In this document: piece by piece, positions 53,055 through 62,639 of the stretch
Layout: every line of letters starts with the position of its first letter
How positions within the stretch are numbered: position 1 is the first letter of the stretch
NCBI RefSeq assembly: GCF_000350225.1
Contig: NW_005178758.1
Span: 1-64,000 of the forward strand
Origin: Chondrus crispus
Lineage: Eukaryota; Rhodophyta; Florideophyceae; Gigartinales; Gigartinaceae
Length of the DNA: 64,000 nt
Direction: 5' to 3'
Translations under genes and position numbers: made by a program
Notes under the pieces: model-generated
The model's input: only the letters and a program-made list of their open reading frames with translations
Databases searched by the model: none
What the model was told of the DNA's origin: nothing

Positions 53055-54702
53055 CCTCTACCCTCCCGGCATGAGGTGTGCTCCCGTATCCACGTCCCAA
53101 ACCCGCAATTTCTTGTCCCACGATCCAGATATCACACGTCTTCCGTCCCCACTAGTCGCAACGCTTAACCCACCACACTTGTATCCAACTAATGTCTCCG
53201 CGACTTGTGCTCCTATCTCCACGTCCTACACCCGCACGCTCCTGTCTCCAGTTCTAGATACTACATGTCTTCCGTCCCAACTCATCGCAACGCAACCCAC
53301 TCCCGACCTATGACAGAAACTTCTAAATACTTTCCTCTCCAATGTACTCCACAGCCTTATCGTCCCGTCTTCGTATCCGACAACAACATACCTCTTCCTC
53401 TCACAGAAAGTTGCGCCGTTGGCTATCGTCACGCTCGGTTTTTCTCCAGTCCATCTCCTCCAGGACCTTTCGCACATAATCTGAATCTCGTGCCTTGTGC
53501 GTCACTCGCCCGTATAGTTGAAAGTAAATCCCGGCACTGCTTTCACTACAAAGCGGTGCACTCAGTCATACAGCAGGCATCATCATTGCCATTGCATCCA
53601 CTGTATCCTCGTCTACCCATCCCATTCTCACCTTCCGGCTTCCTCTTTTCCGCTTCAAGTCTCTTCTCAGTCCCTTCACAGCTTCCTGGTATTGCCAAAC
53701 CCCGCCGCTCCGTATCACCGTCTTCACCCATCGCGCTGTCAACAGTAGTCACTTCAACTTCTCTACACACCCACCCTATTTCAGAACACGACATATGTTC
53801 TCGAAAACATGCTCCTCCTATGCACTCTTGCCCGCTCCGTATCGGCCCTCACTCATTGCAAGCAGCCCTCCTCCTGCGCTGCATACATCCGCCATCTTCT
53901 TACACCATTCTTCTCCACCCTCCTTCCTCGCTTTTTGCCCCGCGAAATCGTGCATCAGATCATGCACCCGCAACCTACCACAACCCTTCACATACTGCAG
54001 CTCTACTAATCCAACACTTTCCATCTGCTTTGAACACCTTGCCGTCCACTCGTCGTCCATCTCTCACAAATTTCCAACCAAACTGAATGGTATCCGATCT
54101 TGCTTCTTAACAGACTCCGATGTATTCTTCGAAACGAAAAATCACCAACCGTCCCCCCACTGCTTCCCACATCGAGCTCCAGGATATCTAGTGATGTATG
54201 CAATGTCCTATGCAACGACAAATATAAGTCCTTCAGACTCTCCCTGCGAATCGTGTTACACCTCTTCATCCTCGAAAGGTACGCTCCCATGTGTCTGACT
54301 TCTTCGTCCCATTCCTCTCTCATGTACCGCACACTCGATCCCGCCACGTTAGGGGCAAGCGGAAACCCGCCACACATGTCCAGTATTTCACTCACGGCCT
54401 CCTTCCATATCTCATCATCCAGTTTGCCTCATCCACTCCTCTCGATTCGTTTCACTCGTGTGCACAACCCTGTCAAGTGCTTCTTTTCCTACCTTCTCCC
54501 TCGGTTCGAAAGCAGCCCGCTCCCCAGTCTGACGCAGCTCCTTGTCCCTCATGGAGTACTGTAGCCTGCTCCTCCCTTCCTCGCTGCCCCCCGCAGTGAC
54601 AGCTAAAACAAACAACTTATGCGGGTTGTTCGCGTCTATATCATTCACCACCCACACATCATTAATGATAAACAGACACACATGACTACAGAACCATACC
54701 TG
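53055..54702 (-). pseudogene. NB-ARC-WD40 (NLR/APAF1-like) gene, 3' part, decayed
   Basis: STAND NTPases of this kind sense signals and oligomerise. Reading leftward: CLFIINDVWVVNDIDANNPH (kinase-2, about 54680-54620), YSMRDKELRQTGERAAFEPR (RNBS-B), ILDMCGGFPLAPNVAGSSVR (GLPL motif, about 54395-54330), LRVHDLMHDFAGQKA (winged helix end, about 53960), then WD40 repeats YVVVGYEDGTIRLWS, GRHVVSRTGDRSVRV and GRRVISGSWDKKLRVWDVDT (53420-53070). The pieces are in different frames, so the gene is broken several times. Its 5' part lies beyond a pogo-like transposon, at 56873-57190. Confidence 0.7.
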
Positions 54703-54704
54703 TA

Positions 54705-56870
54705 CACCCGATCACGGCATTTAACATGGTCCATGTTAATTCTGAAGGCCGTTTTGAGAGCGTCTTACATAAAATAACCTGGTCCAGGTTAAATGCGAAT
54801 CCAGGTTAATACATGTCGTTACAAAATATAACATGGTCCAGGTTAAAAAAGTATACCCAAATTAGAATGGATGCACTGTCTCTTTTCTCACAGGGAACAT
54901 ATTTATTTATTCGATAGGTTCGCCATCGAAATGATTCCTATGCTTCGCGATGATGCTTTGCAGTTCAGTAAAGAGCTGCTCCTCTTCCAATATGCCGTTC
55001 AGATTAAGTGACCTTCCCGTCCTTATCATAGCTTTCCTAGCATACGAGAGGCCCTCTTTGTCCCTTTGATGGTTTACTTCGCGAACCGCCCCTGCAGCCA
55101 ACTTCAGGAAAAAATGCTTTCCTGGATTCATGAGCTTCCCGCTCGACCCCTTCCCACTGCCCGTCCAGGACCCCCGGGCGATCTCCCCTGCCTTGTATTT
55201 ATCCCATTCTCGTCTCCAAGCATCTTTTATCTTAGAAACTATAAAAGAGTCCGCAGGTTGAACCAAATCCGTGGTATTGGGTGGCAACTTTCGTAACTCT
55301 GTATGGATTACTCGGAGACATTCATCCACGTCTGAATTCCCGTTGTGTCCCGAGCAATTACCAACAAACAGCGTGCATTTCTTCCCATTCGGTAAGCATG
55401 AAATTGCTCTTGGTTCTGACATCCACTCCTTGAACACGCGATTATCCATCCATCCCTTCGGTCCCGACCGATAAGACACACCAGGGACACTGTCTGGCAC
55501 GCCACGGATTGGGTATGACGAGTTTGCATTTTGGAATACGAGCATCGGTGCCTCGATCCGCGCATGGGCCCCCCCGTTATTCTAACCATCATCGTAATGC
55601 CTTCATCCCCTGAAACCACATCTGCGTATTTCACATTCTCATCTCCACGCATCCCAATCGTCCTCCCATTGTCCATGTTAAACACAAAATGGGTTTCGTC
55701 AGCGTTTTCGATAAGGTCTTCATCTAGATCTCCAGCTTCAAACCCCCTCTTCAGCGTTCCAAGGTGGAATGCCACTGACTTTTCAATGTAACACTGCTTT
55801 TCTGGACTCACGGCGAGCTTCCCCGTCTGCCGACGGATTACGAGGTTGTGCGATTCCATGAATTCCTGAATCCATCTTGCTGTTAATTTGCATGCAATGT
55901 CAAAGCCGTCGACCTTGATATGGGGCGCAAAGGGCAAGTTGGAATCCGCTGTTTCCACGAGGGCGATTGCAATATGACGCAAGACTTCGGCATTTGTCTT
56001 CACACCCGCAGCTTTCACTCGTTCGAATTCTGTCATCAGAGCTGCATGCAACGCCATTACCCAAACTGCACGCTTTCTTCCACGTCCCGCAAGCGCTTTA
56101 ACATTGTGTCGCCTCCTTCCTCGTCTTGCCCGTCCGGTCATACTACCCAAACGCACTCTCCCGTCATGGAGCTCCATAATGGCACTTCGAGTACGCCACC
56201 AACCACTGGCCTTCGATATGTTAGCTTTGTACGTGCTGGGAAAGAAGTGGGGAAAGTTGCGAACAGTTCTAGCAAACAAGCCCTGCTGACCATTGCTTTC
56301 CACATCGACCATCATCCAAGTGACAGCGGATCGGCGCTGGGAGAGGGTGGACACGACATGTTGTTGTCGGATTTTCCTCGGTGCACCAAAAACGTGTTGT
56401 TCGGAGAGGTTCGGGGTGGGACCACAACCACAAAATGGCGAGGGTGTGATGGGCTGCCGCGATACAGCATTGGCGAGGGCGCGTTCAATCAGGCCTGCGT
56501 GAGGCATAGTGGGGGTTGATGATGTCGGGTTGGGCATGGTCGCCGTCGGCTAATATGTAATTGAAGCAATGTCCAGGGGGGATTGAAGGTCATGGGCGGT
56601 CATTCTGAAGTTGTATTCACATAAAACACAGTCCACGTCAAGTTGTATTCTCAAGGATTTGCAGAATTCAATGGTTTTATTGTGAAGCACCACGTATCTC
56701 TTGTTTGAGAGCTTTCGTAGAAGTTTAGTACTGCTAGCATGCTCATAGAGTGGAGTTACGCGTTCAAAAAGTTTACAGTTTCTGGAGGTCTCAAACCTGA
56801 AATAACCTGGACCAGGTTAATTCCGGATCCAGGTTAATTGTATGACCAATGTTAAGTGCCGTGATCAGTG
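54705..56870 (-). mobile_element. Pogo-like (Tc1/mariner superfamily) DNA transposon
   Basis: 2166 bp flanked by TA (54703-54704 and 56871-56872). Ends are inverted repeats: CACCCGATCACGGCATTTAA on the left and, reversed, CACTGATCACGGCACTTAAC on the right. Subterminal palindromes lie near both ends (AACCTGGTCCAGGTT at 54776-54790 and AACCTGGACCAGGTT at 56804-56818, with partial copies at 54721, 54830 and 56825), likely transposase sites. It codes for a DDE_1-type transposase and sits inside an NB-ARC gene. Confidence 0.85.
54907..56537 (-). pseudogene. DDE_1 (pogo-type) transposase, frameshifted
   Basis: Reading leftward from the ATG at 56537: an N-terminal helix-turn-helix region, a CENP-B-like part (LTARWIQEFMESHNLVIRRQ), then the catalytic core NADETHFVFNMDNGRTIGMR and GDEGITMMVRITGG. 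At a run of seven G near 55573 the frame changes, and the rest reads ARIEAPMLVFQNANSSYPIR, GWMDNRVFKEW, LFVGNCSGHNG, LPPNTTDLVQPADSFIVSKI up to 54907. The second catalytic position, usually DN before SGHN, reads GN. With the shift and this change the copy is probably inactive, though the shift is in a homopolymer and might be a sequencing error. Confidence 0.8.
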
Positions 56871-56872
56871 TA

Positions 56873-57190
56873 CTTTCGCCAACACTCTTCCAAACTCGCT
56901 CTGCTCTCGCAGTTTTGCAGCCGTCTGGTTGCCACCGGACGCCACCACAATCCGACAGATCTCCAATCAGCCGTCCAACGTTTCCGTCTCTCCCCAACGA
57001 CATGAAGTACACCTCCCCAAAAATCCCTCCTTAATCTCAACGTCGTGCGCGATCGCTCGTAGACGGCATGTCTGCCCGACTACGCCTTGCCCTACTCCTG
57101 TCGCACCTGATTGCTTGTTCTTATCCCTCCGTTGAACAGTCGCTTTTGGACGAGACTCAAACGTCTCCGGTAATCCATCGCTCCCCAAGA
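56873..57190 (-). pseudogene. NB-ARC gene, 5' part with P-loop region
   Basis: Leftward reading gives LPETFESRPKATVQRR (start of the NB-ARC domain), a worn P-loop region GVGQGVVGQTCRLRAIAHDV, then in the next frames YFMSLGRDGNVGRLIGDLSD and RVWKSVGEST right up to the TA at the pogo end. This is what should precede the kinase-2 motif found at 54680, so both blocks are one gene split by the transposon. Confidence 0.65.
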
Positions 57191-57650
57191 ATCAAGTTTC
57201 ACATATATCGACGCAAAAATATGTTCGGGTCTTATCGACAGCCCAAACATATCACCCATGCCTGACCCTGCCGACTCGACGGCCGCACGAGTCGGGCGAG
57301 AATTGATGCAGATCGACTCGACGACCGCGCGATTATCGATGGCCGCGCTTGCTCGTAGGATACGATGGTGACGGCGGTTCACTTCTTACTTGCCGTTCTC
57401 TAATACTTCTCTATCTCCCGCTGCAGAGGCGTACGTACCGAGTCTCGCGAATCGAGGATCAACAGAAGATGCGGAAACGAGTGTTAGAGAGGACCGATCT
57501 GATGGGCGCCTGCGCGTGGCCGAAAATGGCGGTACCGATGTGATCTATGTATTCATCAGAATCATCGCCTGGGATAATTTCGCCTCGCCTCCTTGCCACA
57601 TTCCTGTGGTACTCCCTAAGATGTCGGAGTATTCGGGGATTGGTGTGGGC
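57191..57650. other. Spacer
   Basis: No clear gene. The piece 57458-57525 is a copy of 42030-42105. Confidence 0.35.
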
Positions 57651-57653
57651 TCG

Positions 57654-57783
57654 TTCGTCGAGAGGATTGAACGGCGCACCTCCTCCGCACGCTTCGCATG
57701 GCGCCGCTCTGGTGGTGGTTCGTCGAGAGGCTTGAACGGCGCACATCCTCCGCACGCTTCGCATGGCGCCGCTCTGGTGGAGG
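57654..57783. repeat. 65-bp tandem duplication
   Basis: TTCGTCGAGAGG to GCCGCTCTGGTGG occurs twice head to tail (57654-57718 and 57719-57783) with three or so differences. Confidence 0.8.
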
Positions 57784-58015
57784 AGGAGCGACAGGGGAGC
57801 GGAAGGGGCGGTGAGACGGTGCTGATTTCGCCACAAGCAATAGCAGCTCCACCCGCGCGCCTGTCTACAGTTTTACCGCCCTAAAGCCAGACTCGCTCTA
57901 TCTGAAGTACTTTCCATTTAAAATTAAGGTATTCTAAAACAGCACTTTCCCATTAACGCCAATATTTCTCCTATATTATAGGGCTGTCGTTTCAACCGGT
58001 TGTCTCCCAGATTTA

Positions 58016-58206
58016 GAGGTGTCGTACGACACCTCTTGCCGGTCTGTGGTCTGTGACCACTGATCACAGACCCACTGATCACAGGGCCATTTGTTAAAAT
58101 TTGAGAATCTAAAATTTGTCAAATTTTACAGCAAGGACGATGTCGTACGACACCCCTCGCCGGTCTGTGATCAGTGACCACTGATCACAGACCCACTGAT
58201 CACAGG
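58016..58206. repeat. Duplicated palindrome block
   Basis: GAGGTGTCGTACGACACCTC at 58016-58035 is a perfect 20-bp palindrome. After it comes CCGGTCTGTG and two CACTGATCACAG words; the whole ~68-bp block recurs at 58141-58206 with the TGTCGTACGACA core kept. No gene overlaps. Confidence 0.75.
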
Positions 58207-58478
58207 AACAAAATCCGACTAAAACTACCTCTATTAGAACAATGGTACCGCTGAACCCCGCGTCCTTTAGGACGTGATCGTAGAGCACGGCAATGTTATT
58301 TCGCAAGACACCATTGTCAACAGGCGAGAGGATTCTGATGATCACTCTTGTTTATTTGTAGTCTTTGAACGTAATATAGATCGTTGCAAGCGCAATGTCG
58401 TTTGTTTACGTGCTACAGTTTTCGTAATGACTAATGCAACGTCTAGTACCACTTGCCTTGCATAAACCGTGCCTGACC

Positions 58479-58745
58479 TTATTCCTCGGTCATCCGTTCT
58501 GCGGGTGGGATTTGTCCCTCCTTGAGATAAAGACCGGTACGGACACGTAGAGTCCGTACGTCACCGTGCGTAAAATCTGGCTTAACGCCCAATTCTAAAA
58601 AGTATATGTAGTAGAGAACGAAAATCCCGCATGCATGATGATCTTCCTGCGTTGGAGCGTATGGAGGGTTTATCACGCACCCCCACTCCTCTACTCCTTG
58701 AACTGATGCATCCAACAGACCCTTGTCCCGGACTTCGTCTTGCAC
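58479..58745 (-). pseudogene. Ulp1/C48-type cysteine protease, C-terminal fragment
   Basis: Ulp1-family proteases remove SUMO or process related substrates; many DNA transposons carry them. The frame reads NPPYAPTQEDHHACGIFVLY then YIYFLELGVKPDF, GDVRTLRVRTGLYLKEGQIP, matching the end of the C48 domain: Gln, then catalytic Cys in ACGIF and the following helices. The His-Asp part upstream is missing, and MITE-like palindromes begin just beyond 58774. Origin as host gene or transposon cargo is unresolved. Confidence 0.6.
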
Positions 58746-58773
58746 CTATCGGCGAATACAGGGTATGGTGTTT

Positions 58774-58811
58774 TCATTTCTGGTATGACTGGCCAGTCAT
58801 ACCAGAAATGA
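58774..58811. repeat. Perfect 38-bp palindrome
   Basis: Arms TCATTTCTGGTATGACTGG and CCAGTCATACCAGAAATGA without spacer. Its centre is GTATG-AC-TGGCCA-GT-CATAC, the palindrome family seen at 16963-17112. A related 22-bp site lies at 58831-58852 (AGTATGCCTGGTCAGCCATA then CT). Confidence 0.85.
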
Positions 58812-58913
58812 CGTCCAAAACATTTGTTGCAGTATGCCTGGTCAGCCATACTTTTTGGTCCACAACGTGTAAGACATTGCATTTGGGTCCACACGTGTAC
58901 TACATTCCATGTT

Positions 58914-59051
58914 TGTCGCGCGACAAGATCTACAAAAGCTGTATGGGTGGCCACCCATACTAGAATCAACCTCTAAAAAATTAACAAAAATTAATTTAGT
59001 TGCAGTATGGCTGGCCACCCATACAGCATTTGTAAATCTTGTCGTCCGACA
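58914..59051. mobile_element. MITE-like element, copy 1
   Basis: 138 bp with terminal inverted repeats TGTCGCGCGACAAGAT and ATCTTGTCGTCCGACA. Inside are palindromes GTATGGGTGGCCACCCATAC (58941-58960) and GTATGGCTGGCCACCCATAC (59005-59024), centres 64 bp apart. No coding capacity. Flanks are also shared with copy 2. Confidence 0.75.
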
Positions 59052-59320
59052 GCCACTATATATCATATCAAAGAAACTTGCCTGCACAAGCAGGCCTGCG
59101 CGGTATACCTCCATACTATCCACACTTTGTCCTCCAGATTTCCTACCGCAGCCACTGTGCATATAGCCCCGTGAAATTGCGTCTACAACAACGCATCAGC
59201 TACGCTACCTGGTCATCAATTGCCACTGCGATCCTAGCCCGTATGCCATCCCACATGACATATCTAGTCCAAGCGTGACACTTGTCTCTAGATATCTGTC
59301 GATATGAGATAGCATTCGCA

Positions 59321-59383
59321 ACAATAGTCATCGAATACGCAACAATAGTCATCGAATACGCCACAATAGTCATCGAATAAAGC
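59321..59383. repeat. Three 21-bp tandem repeats
   Basis: ACAATAGTCATCGAATACGC plus one base, three times. Confidence 0.8.
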
Positions 59384-59589
59384 ATTTGCATCCATGGCCC
59401 CCGCTGTAGTCTAGGTATACCCCACCATTACTGAACGACATATACCAACTATCATGGAATTGGATGTATCTGAAACATCCGTCTTTTAAATGTCACACTC
59501 CCAGGACTACAGTGTAGTTAGAAAAGGGCGAATAGACACAAATGGAAAGATATGTATTGCCCAGCATTTTCTTCCATATGTGTAATTCG

Positions 59590-59800
59590 TTTCATTTGAC
59601 CTGTGTAATACATTACATTTCTGCCCACACGTGTAATACATTGCATTTTGGTCAACAACGTGCGTGTACCTCATTGCATTGTGGTCGCCACGTGCAATAC
59701 ATTGCATATCGGTCCGCACGTGTTCGTGTAGTACATTGCATTCTGTTCGCCACATGTGATACATTGCATTTTGGTCCACACGTGTACTACATTCCGTGTT
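59590..59800. repeat. Irregular minisatellite of TACATTGCATTTTGGTC words
   Basis: About six units of 28-40 bp with CACGTGTAATACATTGCATT and TTGGTCCACACGTGTACTAC words; similar words lie at 58860-58910 ahead of MITE copy 1. Confidence 0.65.
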
Positions 59801-59944
59801 TGTCGGACGACAAGATTTTCAAAAGCTGTATGGGTGGCCACCCATACTAGAATCAACCTCTAAAAAATTAACAAAAAATTAGTTAGTTCCAATATGGCTG
59901 GCCACCCATACAGAATTTGTAAATGTAAATCTTGTCGTCCGACA
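59801..59944. mobile_element. MITE-like element, copy 2
   Basis: 144 bp; ends TGTCGGACGACAAGAT and ATCTTGTCGTCCGACA variants. Palindromes at 59828-59847 and 59892-59911, centres again 64 bp apart. It differs from copy 1 by small changes and a 6-bp duplication (AAATGT). Confidence 0.75.
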
Positions 59945-60182
59945 GCCGTTGCATATCATACCAAAGAATTTCTCAGCCGCCGTCTCTTTGATACGAATTT
60001 TTTCATTAGAACAAGTGGCTATGAGACTTCCGTCTTCCCCACGCAATACAAGCGAATACCAGTGTCATAGTGGAACCAGTATAGTTAATTCAAATCAAAA
60101 CTCGTATTATAACATATGCACGAGCTAAAATCGCAGCATTATTAGACTTAACGTTAATAATTTAATATTTAACTAATATTTA

Positions 60183-60390
60183 ATTAATGTGGAGCAGTAC
60201 CATCATTAGGACGCGATCTCAGAACATTACACTGTCGGACATTAATTAACCCATATTATAAACACTATATATTTAACTATTAATTAATTAATGTGGAGCA
60301 GTACCATCATTATAACAATGGTACTCCGAAACTCCAGGTCCTTAGGACGCCATCCTGGAACATTACACTGTCGGACATTAATCATGCCAT
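60183..60390. repeat. Imperfect duplication upstream of paralogue B
   Basis: TTAATTAATGTGGAGCAGTA...GAACATTACACTGTCGGACA occurs at 60183-60246 and, with about 35 extra bases, at 60286-60386. The inserted AACAATGGTACTCCGAA part resembles 58234-58260. Confidence 0.6.
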
Positions 60391-60642
60391 TGGCCTATTT
60401 CATCCTGATATTTGCCTTAAAATTTATTGTCACGCCCATGTTACATCGGAACAATACTTTTCGGCTGGGATACGACGGTCACGTCACACGAAGGTCTTCT
60501 CCGTTCCACCTTCCTATTGTGGCACAGTCACAGTCACGGTGAATCATTCTTTCCTGCGACTTGTCGACGTGTCACGGTCACGGTCTCGTCGCAGGAGCTC
60601 CGTGATGTCATTGATACCTAAAATTCTCATGGCCCTGGGCTC

Positions 60643-60650
60643 TATAAATA
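60643..60650 (+). promoter_or_regulatory. TATA box of the 60775 gene
   Basis: GGGCTCTATAAATATATAAC, about 130 bp before the ATG, in the block conserved with 6018-6204. Confidence 0.6.
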
Positions 60651-60774
60651 TATAACCTTGTTCTCAAAGTTGCTCCTTCGAGCCCTCCCAATATCCTCAT
60701 GCTTTTCCGCCTCTGCTCGTTCTCTTCGTTTCGCCCCATTCCTCACCCCTCGGTTCGTATCCTCAAGTCTTAAC

Positions 60775-62328
60775 ATGCCCAGGTACGCAAGCCACGCTGC
60801 CACGCGCCAGGCCGCTCATGATCAAATCGATACTACGTTCTGCGGCGGCCACGCAGACGACTTGGACAGCTCCAGTATGTCTCTGCATCTAGATGAAGGC
60901 AATCCCAGCCTCAAGGTTGAAGACGACATCGTGTACGTCTATCATGGCACCAGCAGGAAATACTGTTTGGTCAAGCTTTCCGACCTCAAGACTGATGATC
61001 GTGTTTTCACATCAAGTGGGCACATCATCCTCTCCGCTGCCGTCGTCAAGTTTTATAAAGCCTTTGCTAGGGCTCTATATGACAAGGACTTCCGTTTAAA
61101 GGGAAAGTTTGATTGCGCGAACGCCTACATCAAGACCGACATATCAAAGTCCAAGTTCGGCGATTTGCCCGAGGTCGAGGCAGATACCTGCTGTCCTTAT
61201 TACTACAGGCACTCATCTAAGCTAAAAGGAAACCTCCTCTACGACAACACTCTTCCCGCCGCCTCCGCCGACCCTCCCAACAGGCGCGTTTCGTGCATTA
61301 ACGTCAAGAAAGCAGGTGATCTATCCGAGCTTCTTCCCGATGGGCACGTGGTCTACTTGGGAGGTGAACACGGAGAAAAGGACCTCCCTCGTCACCAACC
61401 TCGCTCCCTCGCTCCCAATCCGCACTCAAAGTACGTGCAGTACAAACCTCACGCCCCGCTTCTAGGCCCCGGTGGCGTCGACAAGGGGGATCTCTACATC
61501 TCCTCTCCCTTCCCGCAGACTTGGAGAGCAACTGAACGTGGCCGCAATGTTGGCTTCGCAAGACTTCACAGTGGCCACTTCTTCTACTGGTCGACGGATT
61601 GCTCTCCGTCTCCTGGAAACCAGATCTCCCACCTTCCTTTTCATGAAATCCCAATGGATGCTTTTCGGGATCCAGCACGAGTCGTATTCCAATCTTGGCC
61701 CATCTACGTTGATGATGAGGTAGTACAGCAATATGACATGTTTCAAGGAGCTTGGGTTATGCGCGGTACTCACTTGGTCCAACACGACAACGATCAAGAC
61801 TACCCTGCTGGTGTGTTGGATCGTCTTCGAGATGGGTACTTCCGTACCTGTTCAAAAGAGGTTGTTCCATCCTTCGAGCGCATATTGTCACGTCTGCTTA
61901 AAGCAAAGCAGTCTGTAGAGCGGCATGGAGGCAAAATGTTTGGATTCATCGACAAGCCAGGCGGAATCGTTCAGTGCGACATTCAAAGTCTTGCCACGTA
62001 TCTCAGACTTCCTGTCGACGCTCTCCTAGCTTTTATCCCGGTTTACGCCTCTTCGTTCTTGTTGTTCCGAGGCACCGTCAACTTTCTTTGCATGGAGGAG
62101 ATGAAAGGAGTGTTTGAAATCACCAAGCTCTTGCCTACGGGCCCATGGATGCGCGGTCAGTTGCACGACACCGGAACCGGCTTACTTTATTTGTACTCAA
62201 ACGACAAGTACTTTTGCGTTACCAGCAGAGATGGAGTCTCATGGATGACGGAATACACTGGTCAAGGTCTCTCGCTTAGGAAGGACCTAGTGCTAGCACC
62301 TCTCATAGCGGGCGTTTACAGTTCCTAA
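60775..62328 (+). CDS. Conserved hypothetical protein, 517 aa (paralogue B)
   Basis: Same length and start (MPRYASHAATRQAAHDQIDT) as the 6205 protein and about 90% identical, no gaps. Most changes between the copies alter the amino acid. Copy B has five extra cysteines compared with copy A (in FCGG, KYCL, DTCC, TDCS, YFCV) and has lost none. No known domain. The shared 3' flank ends at about 62436, where copia-like DNA begins soon after. Confidence 0.8.
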   Translation: MPRYASHAATRQAAHDQIDTTFCGGHADDLDSSSMSLHLDEGNPSLKVEDDIVYVYHGTSRKYCLVKLSDLKTDDRVFTSSGHIILSAAVVKFYKAFARALYDKDFRLKGKFDCANAYIKTDISKSKFGDLPEVEADTCCPYYYRHSSKLKGNLLYDNTLPAASADPPNRRVSCINVKKAGDLSELLPDGHVVYLGGEHGEKDLPRHQPRSLAPNPHSKYVQYKPHAPLLGPGGVDKGDLYISSPFPQTWRATERGRNVGFARLHSGHFFYWSTDCSPSPGNQISHLPFHEIPMDAFRDPARVVFQSWPIYVDDEVVQQYDMFQGAWVMRGTHLVQHDNDQDYPAGVLDRLRDGYFRTCSKEVVPSFERILSRLLKAKQSVERHGGKMFGFIDKPGGIVQCDIQSLATYLRLPVDALLAFIPVYASSFLLFRGTVNFLCMEEMKGVFEITKLLPTGPWMRGQLHDTGTGLLYLYSNDKYFCVTSRDGVSWMTEYTGQGLSLRKDLVLAPLIAGVYSS

Positions 62329-62639
62329 GGGCAGCCCCTCTGCTGCTCGAGACACGTAGACCAATTGAAGTAAGATGGGTAGTTTAGACTATGGACTCAA
62401 TGGTAGGTATTGCATGCAGGCACGCAGACACTCGTCTAAAACTTATATCAGGAGCTACCCAACAACCATTCTCGTCGCGCACTGTGGTTACATCCAGACG
62501 ACAGTACGGCACACCAAAGTAATAAGACATAGGAATGGGGCATACCGTAGTCGCAACGCAATAAATTCTCCGACGGCCACCCGCTCCCTCGGGGATCGAG
62601 GGGCATCGGAGTTCACAGAACCACAGGTTATGGGCACCA

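Noticed and set aside
53205-54564. Plus-strand frames of 150-290 codons
   Set aside because: They are antisense to NB-ARC and WD40 motifs; the translations are Ser/Pro/His-rich without family features.
59321-59383. CRISPR-like spacing in short tandem repeats
   Set aside because: Units are directly adjacent with no unique spacers, and the DNA is eukaryotic.
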